Positions 16,493 through 24,569 of a stretch of 64,000 bases of DNA are shown here, one piece after another. Source of the stretch: an uncultured Ruminococcus sp. (lineage in GTDB: Bacteria > Bacillota > Clostridia > Oscillospirales > Ruminococcaceae); contig CANRDT010000002.1 in NCBI GenBank assembly GCA_947629455.1, positions 62,001 to 126,000 on the forward strand, read 5' to 3'. The notes under the pieces were generated by a model. It ran no database searches, was not told where the DNA came from, and was given only the letters and a program-made list of their open reading frames with translations. The position numbers and the translations under genes are program-made. The stretch's first letter is position 1. Every line of letters starts with the position of its first letter.

Positions 16493-16980
16493 TGGGTCTT
16501 GCTCTCCTCATCGTCACTGAACGCGCCGTCTATATAATCCGCGGAACGCTCGATATTTCCGCGTATATGCTTTATCGCACGCCCTATCCCCTTTATCCCG
16601 AAGCACACCGCGTACATCATAGCCATAATAAACGCGGCTGAGAGAATGAAGTAGGTCTGTTTCTTAAATCCGTCATATCCGTCGGGGTAGAAATAAGTCG
16701 AATGTTTTTCGAGAAATTTCACGGCTGCCGGGTGTATCACGACAAAGCCGATCATTCCCATTATACCGCTGTAGGCAAGGCAGGCGGAGATCCCCGTAGC
16801 CGCGCCTTTTGAACTGAGCGGCGAAAATTTAACTCCGCAGAACACCGACCAGCAGGCGATAAGAAACAGCGCAATTCCCTGAGAGAGGTTGATATAACAT
16901 TCATAAAGCACCGGCAGGACTGCCGCTCCCGACAAGCCGAGCAGCAGCGATAGTTTCATGGAACGGTCAAAATCTTTCAT
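16489..16980 (-). CDS. Four-helix membrane protein of unknown function
   Basis: The 163-residue protein has hydrophobic segments at about residues 10-28, 33-50, 62-85 and 108-128, ending in a charged cytoplasmic tail with DDEESKTQ. AGGAGC precedes the ATG at 16980. It overlaps hemW by four bases. It starts a run of four small membrane proteins between hemW and lepA, none of which I recognise. Confidence 0.7.
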   Translation of the reverse strand: MKDFDRSMKLSLLLGLSGAAVLPVLYECYINLSQGIALFLIACWSVFCGVKFSPLSSKGAATGISACLAYSGIMGMIGFVVIHPAAVKFLEKHSTYFYPDGYDGFKKQTYFILSAAFIMAMMYAVCFGIKGIGRAIKHIRGNIERSADYIDGAFSDDEESKTQ

Positions 16981-17032
16981 ACGGCTGCTCCTTTTGGAGC
17001 GCCCCTCCTTTCCGATAAATGCCGCGCTTTCG

Positions 17033-17482
17033 TCAGAAGATTATCCCCGACGAAAGCAATCCCCCTCCGACGGCGATAAACGAAAGCGTACCGAGGATAA
17101 GTCCGAGATAAACGGTTATCCGCGCGTTGAGGTCGAACGCGCATTTCTTTTTTTCGCAGACTCTCAGCTTTACGCTGCTGTCGGGAATGTAAAAGCGGTT
17201 TCTGAATATCATTTCCGCAGGGAGGTAGTTGGGATATTCCTCACCGTCGGATATGTAGTAAGCCACGTCAAAGCCGCCGTTGGGAGCTTTATCTATATGA
17301 GAGAACCGAGCGTCTGTCCTTTTCGACCCTGCAAGCAAAAAAGCGCAGCGTATAAAGAACAGCAGGATAAGCAGCAGTATGACCTCCAGAAGAATAAGTC
17401 CGCCCGCAATAATGTATGCTCCGTTCACGCCAAGGCAGACGCACAGAAGTACTATCACCGCCGCGGCTACGATAAATTCCAT
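17033..17482 (-). CDS. Membrane protein with exposed central domain
   Basis: The 149-residue protein has two hydrophobic segments near the N-terminus (about 3-50) and one at the C-terminus (about 120-145). Between them is a polar domain with GFDVAYYISDGEEYPNY and CEKKKCAFDL. It resembles a DUF3592-like arrangement (two or three helices around a small beta domain), but this is only a resemblance. The ribosome site AGAGG is seven bases before the ATG. Confidence 0.65.
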   Translation of the reverse strand: MEFIVAAAVIVLLCVCLGVNGAYIIAGGLILLEVILLLILLFFIRCAFLLAGSKRTDARFSHIDKAPNGGFDVAYYISDGEEYPNYLPAEMIFRNRFYIPDSSVKLRVCEKKKCAFDLNARITVYLGLILGTLSFIAVGGGLLSSGIIF

Positions 17483-17495
17483 ATCAGACCTCTTT

Positions 17496-17981
17496 TCAGT
17501 ATGTATGTTTCCTGAGCCAGTCGGAGTTGTTTTTCCCGAGCCTGAACGCGCAGAAAAGTCCGCCGATAAAGACTATCCCAAGTGAGTTGAGTGCTATTTT
17601 TACAAACATCTCTCGGCTGTAGCTGTAGGTGTTGTAGATCTGCGAGTATAACTGCCAGAACAGCGACTGCGTATCGGGTCGAAAATAATTCTGCGCCCAG
17701 AAGTATATCGCGCCGCAGCCTGCTACATACGCCGTCAGGAATATCGTAAACTGCTTTGCCAGCTCGGCGGTACTGTTGGGGCAAAAGCTGACGGTCAGGA
17801 TAACCACGCAGACAAGCCACAGCGGATAGCGCAGATACAGTTCATATCGGTAGATAAGGTCAAGATCCTGCGAACCGAAATAGACGTACCAACACACAAG
17901 CGAATGTGCGGCGGCAGTCAGCGCAGCCCAGAGCGGAGCAAGCTTCTGAAAAATATTCTTTTTTCTGAACAATGTCGCCAT
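17496..17981 (-). CDS. Polytopic membrane protein of unknown function
   Basis: The ATG at 17981 (MATLFRKKNIF) is preferred over the track's GTG at 17990, because GGGGTGAG forms its ribosome site. The 161 residues contain four hydrophobic segments with many aromatic residues (WYVYFG, YRYELYLRYPLW, YFWAQNYF). The TGA of the upstream gene lies within that ribosome site, so translation is probably coupled. No family is recognised. Confidence 0.65.
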   Translation of the reverse strand: MATLFRKKNIFQKLAPLWAALTAAAHSLVCWYVYFGSQDLDLIYRYELYLRYPLWLVCVVILTVSFCPNSTAELAKQFTIFLTAYVAGCGAIYFWAQNYFRPDTQSLFWQLYSQIYNTYSYSREMFVKIALNSLGIVFIGGLFCAFRLGKNNSDWLRKHTY

Positions 17982-17986
17982 TTCGC

Positions 17987-18544
17987 TCACCCCGTATAAA
18001 ATTCCTCATAAGGCAGTTCCGTGACATCGCCGTCGTAATTATCGGTCACGGCAACTCTGTCGCTTTTCCATTCGATACTCGGTCTTGACGGGAAATCGCC
18101 TGCAAATTCCGTATATGTCACCGCTCCCGTCCTGACGTAAAGGTAATAGTCTCCGCCTAATATCCATGTGGGGCGGTACTGCTCGGCGATCGCATATTTT
18201 CCGTCGTCGGAGCGTATCACCTTTACAGGATAATTGTCCGTAAACATAAGCCCTAAGATAAACGACAGTACAGCCGCGGCGGCTGCGATAACGGTCGATA
18301 TTATCCCGATGACGATACGCCGCTTTTTTCTTTCGGATACGGGCAGCGACTTTATCACAAGCAGCGGCAGAGATACCAATGCCGCGGCAAAAAGCACCAC
18401 TGACGCCGTCATTATCTCACAGGAGGATATACCGAAGATAACGATTATCCTTTCTCCGGTGAAATTATACAGCAGTATCATATAGAGGATAAAGCACACG
18501 GGCATTATCACAGTCGGTATTATCCAGAGTCTGCGGCGTTTCAT
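17987..18544 (-). CDS. Membrane protein with short extracytoplasmic domain
   Basis: The start at 18544 (MKRRRLWIIP) follows GGGAGG; the track's longer reading enters lepA. The 185-residue protein has three hydrophobic segments (about 7-28, 40-62 and 80-105) and then an exposed beta-rich domain with DGKYAIAEQYRPTW and GGDYYLYVRTGA, which looks like a small DUF5412-like domain. It starts 17 bases after lepA and could be on the lepA transcript. No function assigned. Confidence 0.65.
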   Translation of the reverse strand: MKRRRLWIIPTVIMPVCFILYMILLYNFTGERIIVIFGISSCEIMTASVVLFAAALVSLPLLVIKSLPVSERKKRRIVIGIISTVIAAAAAVLSFILGLMFTDNYPVKVIRSDDGKYAIAEQYRPTWILGGDYYLYVRTGAVTYTEFAGDFPSRPSIEWKSDRVAVTDNYDGDVTELPYEEFYTG

Positions 18545-18560
18545 GGTTTTCCTCCCAAGG

Positions 18561-20363
18561 TCATTCGTCAAGCTTGAGCACCGACATAAAAGCCTCCTGC
18601 GGAACTTCCACCGAGCCGAGCTGCCGCATACGCTTTTTGCCTTCTTTCTGTTTTTCAAGCAACTTTTTCTTACGGGTGATGTCGCCGCCGTAGCACTTTG
18701 CAAGCACGTCCTTACGCATAGCCTTGACGGTCTCGCGCGCGATGATCTTGCCGCCTATCGCCGCCTGTATCGGCACTTCAAACAGCTGACGAGGTATATT
18801 CTCCTTCAGCTTTTCGGCGATCCTTCTGCCGCGAGCGTAAGCCTTATCAGCGTGAACGATAAAGGACAGCGCGTCCACCGCCTCGCCGTTGAGCAGAATA
18901 TCGAGCTTTACCAGCTTTCCGGGAACATACCCTTTCATTTCATAATCAAACGACGCATATCCCCTTGTACGGGATTTCAGCGCGTCAAAGAAGTCATAGA
19001 CTATCTCGTTGAGCGGCAGTTCGTAGTGCAGTTCAACGCGGCTTTCGTCAAGATAAGTCATATCCTTGAAAACGCCCCTGCGCTCCTGACAAAGCTCCAT
19101 AATATTTCCCACAAATTCGGAGGGGGTAAGTATATCGGCTTTCACAAAAGGCTCTTCCGCCGAGGCTATCACCGCAGGGTCGGGGTAGTTGGTAGGATTG
19201 TCGATATACACGGTAGAACCGTCCGTAAGATTGACTTTATAAATAACCGACGGCGCGGTAGTGATAAGATCGAGATTGTACTCTCTTTCAAGGCGTTCCT
19301 GTATGATCTCCATATGCAAAAGTCCGAGAAAACCGCAGCGGAAACCGAACCCGAGCGCAATGGAGGTCTCAGGCTCGAATGACAGCGACGCGTCGTTGAG
19401 CAGGAGTTTTTCAAGAGCGTCGCGCAGGTCGGGATATTTTGCGCCGTCCGCAGGATAAATGCCCGAAAAGACCATGGGGTTCACCTTTTTATATCCGGCA
19501 AGAGGTTCGCTGCATGGGTTATCCGCATCGGTGACGGTATCGCCCACACGGGTATCGCCTATATCCTTTATTGACGCGGCGATATATCCCACTTCACCGG
19601 CATTGAGTTCTCCCACCGGTACAAGATCGGTCGCGCCCATATAACCTATTTCGGTAGTGACAAATTCCGCTGCGGCAGCCATAAGGCGTATTTTTCCGCC
19701 CGTCTTTATTTTTCCCTCTTTAACTCTCACGAAGATAATAACGCCTTTGTAGGAATCGTAATAGCTGTCGAAGATAAGCGCTTTGAACGGCGCGTCGGGG
19801 TCGCCCTTGGGAGAGGGTATATCGGTAACTATCCTTTCAAGCACCTCGCGGATATTCTCTCCCGTCTTGGCTGAAACTCTCGGAGCATCAAGCGCAGGGA
19901 TACCGATGACATTTTCTATCTCATTGCAGGCGCGGTCGGGGTCGGCTGAGGGCAGATCAATTTTATTTATGATCGGCAGGACTTCAAGATCGTGTTCGAT
20001 AGCGAGATAAGTATTTGCAAGAGTCTGCGCCTCGATACCCTGCGAAGCGTCCACCACCAGCACCGCGCCTTCACAGGCGGCAAGGGAACGGGAAACTTCA
20101 TAATTGAAGTCCACATGACCGGGGGTGTCGATAAGGTTGAAGATATAGTCCCGACCGTTCTGTGCGTGGTAGCAAAGTCTGACGGCGCGCGCCTTGATAG
20201 TTATGCCGCGTTCGCGTTCGATGTCCATATTATCGAGCAGCTGATTTTCCATATCACGCAGAGCGACGGTATCGGTAAGCTCCAGTATCCTGTCGGCGAG
20301 GGTCGATTTGCCGTGATCTATATGAGCGATAATGCAAAAATTCCTGATATTTTCCTGATCCAT
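18561..20363 (-). CDS. lepA: Elongation factor 4 (LepA)
   Basis: This translational GTPase acts on the ribosome, where it is associated with back-translocation and assembly. The 600-residue length is exact for the family. G1 is AHIDHGKST (about residues 13-21), G3 DTPGHVDF (about 79) and G4 NKIDLPSAD (about 133). The C-terminal signature [17 protein letters not shown] is diagnostic. GGGAGG lies before the ATG. The reading frame is intact. Confidence 0.97.
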   Translation of the reverse strand: MDQENIRNFCIIAHIDHGKSTLADRILELTDTVALRDMENQLLDNMDIERERGITIKARAVRLCYHAQNGRDYIFNLIDTPGHVDFNYEVSRSLAACEGAVLVVDASQGIEAQTLANTYLAIEHDLEVLPIINKIDLPSADPDRACNEIENVIGIPALDAPRVSAKTGENIREVLERIVTDIPSPKGDPDAPFKALIFDSYYDSYKGVIIFVRVKEGKIKTGGKIRLMAAAAEFVTTEIGYMGATDLVPVGELNAGEVGYIAASIKDIGDTRVGDTVTDADNPCSEPLAGYKKVNPMVFSGIYPADGAKYPDLRDALEKLLLNDASLSFEPETSIALGFGFRCGFLGLLHMEIIQERLEREYNLDLITTAPSVIYKVNLTDGSTVYIDNPTNYPDPAVIASAEEPFVKADILTPSEFVGNIMELCQERRGVFKDMTYLDESRVELHYELPLNEIVYDFFDALKSRTRGYASFDYEMKGYVPGKLVKLDILLNGEAVDALSFIVHADKAYARGRRIAEKLKENIPRQLFEVPIQAAIGGKIIARETVKAMRKDVLAKCYGGDITRKKKLLEKQKEGKKRMRQLGSVEVPQEAFMSVLKLDE

Positions 20364-20433
20364 TAATAAGATCCTCCCGAAAAAGTATAATACAACATAA
20401 TAAGTATTATAGCACTTTCCAAGCGTAATGTCA

Positions 20434-20467
20434 AATGAAAAAACCGCCTTATTCGGACGGTTTTTGA
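20434..20467 (-). terminator. Terminator of the two-gene small-protein unit
   Basis: On the minus strand, AAAACCG and CGGTTTT pair with inner CC/GG and are followed by TTTTTT. The stem begins inside the last codons of the 65-aa gene. Confidence 0.75.
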
Positions 20468-20646
20468 GATATTTTCATTATTTCTTCTCTTGTCAGCGCG
20501 CTGTCATATTCTTTATCTTTTGGAAATACTATCCTGAACGGTTCAAGAATATAACGAGGAAAATTTTCGTCAAGTACAAATTCCGTATCTTCGGGATAAT
20601 CTTCAAAAGTCTTACCTTCGGGAATTTCAGATATTTTGATTTTCAT
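20449..20646 (-). CDS. Small acidic protein of unknown function (65 aa)
   Basis: The start at 20646 ([14 protein letters not shown]) follows GGGGAG; the track's start at 20808 would run across the preceding gene in another frame. The protein is rich in Glu, Asp, Pro and Lys and has no membrane segment. It follows the 63-aa gene by 28 bases and the pair has its own promoter and terminator. A toxin-immunity or orphan cassette is possible but unsupported. Confidence 0.6.
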   Translation of the reverse strand: MKIKISEIPEGKTFEDYPEDTEFVLDENFPRYILEPFRIVFPKDKEYDSALTREEIMKISQKPSE

Positions 20647-20674
20647 TGCAAAGCCGCTCCCCACCGAAATCATT

Positions 20675-20866
20675 TTATTCAACTTTTTCAATATCTTTTT
20701 CCGTGCAGTAAAATAAAGGGAATCTATCGTCGTCGTCAGCACATTCAGGATATTCTTCATCACTTTCAACGATATATTTTGTTGTGCCGTTTGCTTCATA
20801 AATATCAACTATAGTTCCTATCAAATTATTTGAGATAATTCTTACTCTTTCAAACAATTCAAACAT
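20675..20866 (-). CDS. Small DUF4926-like protein (63 aa)
   Basis: The start at the second ATG (20866, MFELFERVRI) is nine bases from AAAGG; the ATG at 20872 is too close. NLIGTIVDIYEANGTTKYIVE looks like a small SH3-like barrel of the DUF4926 type, which often occurs in solitary small proteins and near toxin systems. Acidic runs (ECADDDDRF) follow. It is the first gene of a two-gene transcript. The family assignment is tentative. Confidence 0.6.
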   Translation of the reverse strand: MFELFERVRIISNNLIGTIVDIYEANGTTKYIVESDEEYPECADDDDRFPLFYCTEKDIEKVE

Positions 20867-20930
20867 TAACATCGACCTTTCTATGAATGGGGATAAATCA
20901 TTATAAATTATTTCACGCGCCTTTTAAATT

Positions 20931-20959
20931 ATTTTATCACCTTTGCCCTTACCTGTCAA
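20931..20959 (-). promoter_or_regulatory. Promoter of the two-gene small-protein unit
   Basis: On the minus strand, TTGACA, 17 bases and TAAAAT, about 60 bases before the first start codon. Confidence 0.8.
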
Positions 20960-21065
20960 TCCTTTATACTATAAATTCTTCTACTGCCACTGCGCGGGCG
21001 TGAGCATTCCCGATTCCGTTTATAAGAAAACCGCCGTGTTATGGGCGTGTGCCTTGGTGACTGCA

Positions 21066-21093
21066 TAAAAAAGACGGCTGAGAGCCGTCTTTC
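21066..21093 (-). terminator. Terminator of the leucine-rich-repeat surface protein
   Basis: On the minus strand, AAGACGGCT and AGCCGTCTT pair around a three-base loop, followed by TTTTT. Confidence 0.85.
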
Positions 21094-21098
21094 AATGT

Positions 21099-22460
21099 TT
21101 ATTTCCTGCGCTTTACACCTGCCGTTACTGCGGCGGCTGTTATTGTAAGAACTGCGGCTGCAGCGGTCTTTGCGCCGGTATCGGGAACGCTGTCGTTATT
21201 GTTATTATTGGCGTTGCCGTTATCGTTGCCATTATCATTTGCGGAAGAACCACCGTTTGCGGAATTATCTTCGTCCTGATCACCGTTTGAGGGGGTATCG
21301 CCATTACCATTTTCCTCTTTCTCGGGAACATCGGTAAGCGGTTCGGTGAGATATTCATAATCAATTCCGAACGTCTTTGCGTATTCCTCTCCTGCGCTGC
21401 CCTCAAATACGCCGAGCTTGAACCCGTCAGTGTAGTAATAATCATAATCAAATGCCGATCTTGCAAATTGGATATTGAATCCCAATGCTCTTTCGCCTAT
21501 CGTTTTTACCGACTGAGGAACGGCAACGTATTTGAGTTTCTTAAAGTCAACAAAAGCATACTGATCAATTTCCTCAACGCCCTCGCCGATATAGAGGTTT
21601 TCAAGGCTTAACTGTAATGCGCTGTAGCAGAGTGAGCAGTCTCTGTCTATCTTTTTGTAGCCGCCGTATAAATAAAGGTTCTTTACACCACAGGATGCAT
21701 CGTCAAATGCGCCGTCCATTTCTGTAACTGTGCTTGGAATAGTCAGGGTGCCAATATTGCCGAATGCGCACTTTCCTATCTTAGTAACACCGTAAGAAAC
21801 GTCAAGCCTTTCTATATTTGATTTAGAAAATGCATAATCGCCTATTTCTTTCAGATTTTTTGAAAGCTTTACATTTTTAAGAGTTTCGCCATTTTCACTA
21901 TATAAACCATAACAACTAAAAGCGCTTGGTCCTATCGTTTCAACACTGTCTCCCATTTCAAGAGTGTCATATCCATAAGTATAATGAAATGCGCTGTTGC
22001 CTATAGTTTTAACATTTGAGGGAATAACAAGCTTATCGGGTATAAGACATTCCTGAAAAGCAAAATCTCCTATGGTTACAAGGCTCTCCGGCAGGACGAG
22101 TTTTTTGAAATCTATCATTCTGAATGCACCAGATTCGATCGTTGTCACGCCCTCGGGTATTACCAGAGAAACTTCTCCGCGAACATCAAAATTGGTCGAA
22201 TAAGGTGAGAAAGATTCCTCGCCGATCACGGTGACTTTTTTGCCGTCGATTTCAGAGGGTATCTCAATATCGCCGCTTTCGCCCTTATATTCAGTGATCT
22301 TGACTGTTCCGTCGCTAAGCACTTCATATTCATAATCATTATAAGTTGCCGCGCTTGCGCTTATCGAAAAGCTATCGGACACTATTCCCGACCCTGCCGC
22401 CGCGCCTGCACCGACTACCAATACCATTGCCGCCATTGCCGCTAATATTTTCTTATACAT
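21099..22460 (-). CDS. BspA-type leucine-rich-repeat protein with sortase signal
   Basis: The start at 22460 (MYKKILAAMA) follows GGAGG; the track's longer reading starts upstream of the promoter region. The signal peptide spans about residues 1-37. LRR_5 (BspA/TpLRR) repeats, such as VIPEGVTTIESGAF and LVTIGDFAF, fill residues 60-350. A Ser/Asn/Gly-rich wall-spanning stretch follows. It ends in VPDTGAKT, a hydrophobic helix and KRRK, which is a cell-wall sorting signal. A class B sortase is encoded at 55417. Such proteins often mediate adhesion, which is inference here. Confidence 0.88.
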   Translation of the reverse strand: MYKKILAAMAAMVLVVGAGAAAGSGIVSDSFSISASAATYNDYEYEVLSDGTVKITEYKGESGDIEIPSEIDGKKVTVIGEESFSPYSTNFDVRGEVSLVIPEGVTTIESGAFRMIDFKKLVLPESLVTIGDFAFQECLIPDKLVIPSNVKTIGNSAFHYTYGYDTLEMGDSVETIGPSAFSCYGLYSENGETLKNVKLSKNLKEIGDYAFSKSNIERLDVSYGVTKIGKCAFGNIGTLTIPSTVTEMDGAFDDASCGVKNLYLYGGYKKIDRDCSLCYSALQLSLENLYIGEGVEEIDQYAFVDFKKLKYVAVPQSVKTIGERALGFNIQFARSAFDYDYYYTDGFKLGVFEGSAGEEYAKTFGIDYEYLTEPLTDVPEKEENGNGDTPSNGDQDEDNSANGGSSANDNGNDNGNANNNNNDSVPDTGAKTAAAAVLTITAAAVTAGVKRRK

Positions 22461-22777
22461 CTTCTTTTCCTCCGTTTTTATTTTTTCGGCATACCGTATC
22501 CGTTCTGAGAAACGTAACTGTTCCTTACAGATGGACGGTATTATCCCAATAAAAATATACCGCAAAATGCAGTAAAAGTCAATACGACAATTAAAAAATC
22601 TTTGTCGGAATACTGATTTTTGTGAATAGTAAACAATTTTTCCATAAATATTTACTGCAAATTGCAGTAACATAAATACAACAAAATGCAGTATGTTATA
22701 GTTTATTTATGAACGCAATTAAAACGTTCAGATGTTTCCAAAACTCTTAAAGATCCACCGTCAAGGAGGAATATTAA
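22461..22777. promoter_or_regulatory. Divergent control region with repeated TGCAGTA operators
   Basis: This gene-free region lies between the surface protein (leftward) and the XRE regulator (rightward). It holds a near-perfect palindrome TTACTGCAAATTGCAGTAA (22652-22670) and two half-type sites, CGCAAAATGCAGTA (22561-22574) and ACAAAATGCAGTAT (22681-22694). They are likely operators for the XRE protein and could control both genes. Confidence 0.6.
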
Positions 22778-22996
22778 ATGTATAATCGTATCCGCGACCT
22801 GCGCGAGGACGCAGATCTCAAACAAAAGGATATGGCAAAAATTCTCTGCTGCTCACAGCAGGTCTACAGCAATTACGAACTCGGTCAGCGCGATGTCCCT
22901 ACCGATATTCTTATCGCCCTCGCCGAATTTCACAAAACCAACGTTGACTATATCCTCGGTCTTACCAACAAAAAGACCTACTACAAAAAACTGTGA
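22778..22996 (+). CDS. XRE-family transcriptional regulator (72 aa)
   Basis: This is a single helix-turn-helix domain protein. LKQKDMAKILCCSQQVYSNYELGQRDVP spans the recognition helices (about residues 14-41) and is typical of Cro/CI-like regulators. The ending DYILGLTNKK is common in minimal XRE proteins. AAGGAGG lies seven bases before the ATG. It is divergent from the LRR protein, with TGCAGTA operators between them, so autoregulation and control of the neighbour are plausible. Confidence 0.88.
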   Translation: MYNRIRDLREDADLKQKDMAKILCCSQQVYSNYELGQRDVPTDILIALAEFHKTNVDYILGLTNKKTYYKKL

Positions 22997-23141
22997 CAGA
23001 ATATTATTATCCCCATTTGTATAACATCTCCAAATCAAGCGCCCTCAATTTGTACAAATAGCAGAAATTCAACCGAAAACGCCGTGTTTTGGCTTTCCGG
23101 TTCGTTTTATATATAGAGGGGCAAAAAAGGAGGTATGCACT

Positions 23142-24404
23142 ATGAAATTTACAAAAAATATTCAAAAAACACTTGCCGCACTTACGGCTGTGATATTCTT
23201 TACGGCGGCGATGTCGGGCTGTGAAAAAGACGAGGACAAAAAGCTGCTCGATATTCCCGAACGGCTCGGCGATTACGGCGAGAGCAGAACGGACAGCGAC
23301 GGCGGCGACAACTACAATATGAACAACAACTACATCAACTACAAGGGCGACAAAGGCAGCAACTCCCAGAATACCGACTATGTGCAGACGGAAATCGAAA
23401 ATATGCAGGGCAAAGAGGAGGTATATGCGCAGAATCTGAAAAGGCTGAATTTTGAAAATATCTCGTTTGACGACGATCTTCTTATCGACCTGCCGCAGCA
23501 GATAGGATACTGTTCCTACAAGATCACTGAAAGCGGCAGCTATGTTGAGAATTTCCGCGATATTTTTAAATATCTGGACGAGGATCTTGATGAAGAAAAA
23601 ATCAAACCGTATGACAAGAAATACGACTGTATAGATTATGTAAATGATGATACAGATATTTGTGCGTATCTCTATTCGACAGGATCGATATTGTACAGCA
23701 AAGGGAATTTTTTTGAGCGCTACAGAAACAGTGATATATACGTTGCTACATACAATTTAAATCAGGCGGCAGCGTGCGGTGAAAAATACCCAACAGCCGA
23801 CGGAACGGAGGTTTCTCCCAAGGAGGCTCTGGATATGGTCCAGGAATTAGCCGACGATATAAACGATCTGCAAAACGCCCCATACAGGCACAAGGCGGTG
23901 GCGGCTGATCTTTATCTGACGGCGGAGGGGTATTATTACTACAATGTCCGCTTTACTTCCGTTCTGACGGGCGGCGGTCGGATCATAGAATACGGCAGTA
24001 TGGGTACTGATACAGCGGCAGAACGGATCGTTTCTTCCGAATTTGATAACGCGGTCGTCAACGGCGGCAGTGTGTGCTATTACTCACAGTCGGGATTTTT
24101 GCAGCCGATCGGCGAGATCAAGCCTATCGAAAAGACTATTGGTATCACAGACGCCGCTCTCTGTCTGAGCAGGTCGCTGACTCCGCCCATAAAATACCGC
24201 ATAAGCCGTGTCGCGCTGGAATACCGAATGACCGACGTTGAGAAAAACAGGTACGTGGACAGCAGAATTGCGGAGGGCAGGATCTACAAAAGCCGCCCCT
24301 GCTGGGTTTTCTATGTGAGTGAAAAAAATATGCAGGAACTGTACCTGATCGTCGACTGCATTGATAATAAAGTGACTATTGTCGATAATAATTATGTAAA
24401 CTGA
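23142..24404 (+). CDS. Lipoprotein of unknown function (420 aa)
   Basis: The signal peptide ends in the lipobox MSGC (about residues 24-27), so the protein is surface lipid-anchored. An Asn/Asp/Tyr/Gly-rich linker (about 45-80) leads to a large polar domain. Within it, YPTADGTEVSPKEALDMVQEL and CWVFYVSEKNMQELYLIVDC resemble YycH/germination-lipoprotein-type beta domains, without clear family signatures. AAAGGAGG precedes the ATG. It is monocistronic, with a strong terminator just after the stop. Confidence 0.8.
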   Translation: MKFTKNIQKTLAALTAVIFFTAAMSGCEKDEDKKLLDIPERLGDYGESRTDSDGGDNYNMNNNYINYKGDKGSNSQNTDYVQTEIENMQGKEEVYAQNLKRLNFENISFDDDLLIDLPQQIGYCSYKITESGSYVENFRDIFKYLDEDLDEEKIKPYDKKYDCIDYVNDDTDICAYLYSTGSILYSKGNFFERYRNSDIYVATYNLNQAAACGEKYPTADGTEVSPKEALDMVQELADDINDLQNAPYRHKAVAADLYLTAEGYYYYNVRFTSVLTGGGRIIEYGSMGTDTAAERIVSSEFDNAVVNGGSVCYYSQSGFLQPIGEIKPIEKTIGITDAALCLSRSLTPPIKYRISRVALEYRMTDVEKNRYVDSRIAEGRIYKSRPCWVFYVSEKNMQELYLIVDCIDNKVTIVDNNYVN

Positions 24405-24410
24405 AGTGAA

Positions 24411-24441
24411 CGCCGCAGGGTCTGACCTTGCGGCGGTTTTT
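24411..24441 (+). terminator. Terminator after the 420-aa lipoprotein
   Basis: CGCCGCAGGG and CCTTGCGGCG pair with one G-T pair, followed by GTTTTTG. Confidence 0.85.
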
Positions 24442-24504
24442 GCGGTAAATGTTTATCCTCGCAGCGCGTTTTATTTCCCCAAAAATTTCACCCCGATCAC
24501 CCTC

Positions 24505-24533
24505 TTGAAAAATTTTGCGGGATATGTTATAAT
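24505..24533 (+). promoter_or_regulatory. Promoter of the dehydratase-activator operon
   Basis: TTGAAA, 17 bases and TATAAT. The leader is only about 30 bases. Confidence 0.8.
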
Positions 24534-24569
24534 CATAATGAAATATTGTGTTTTGCGAGGTATATGCTT

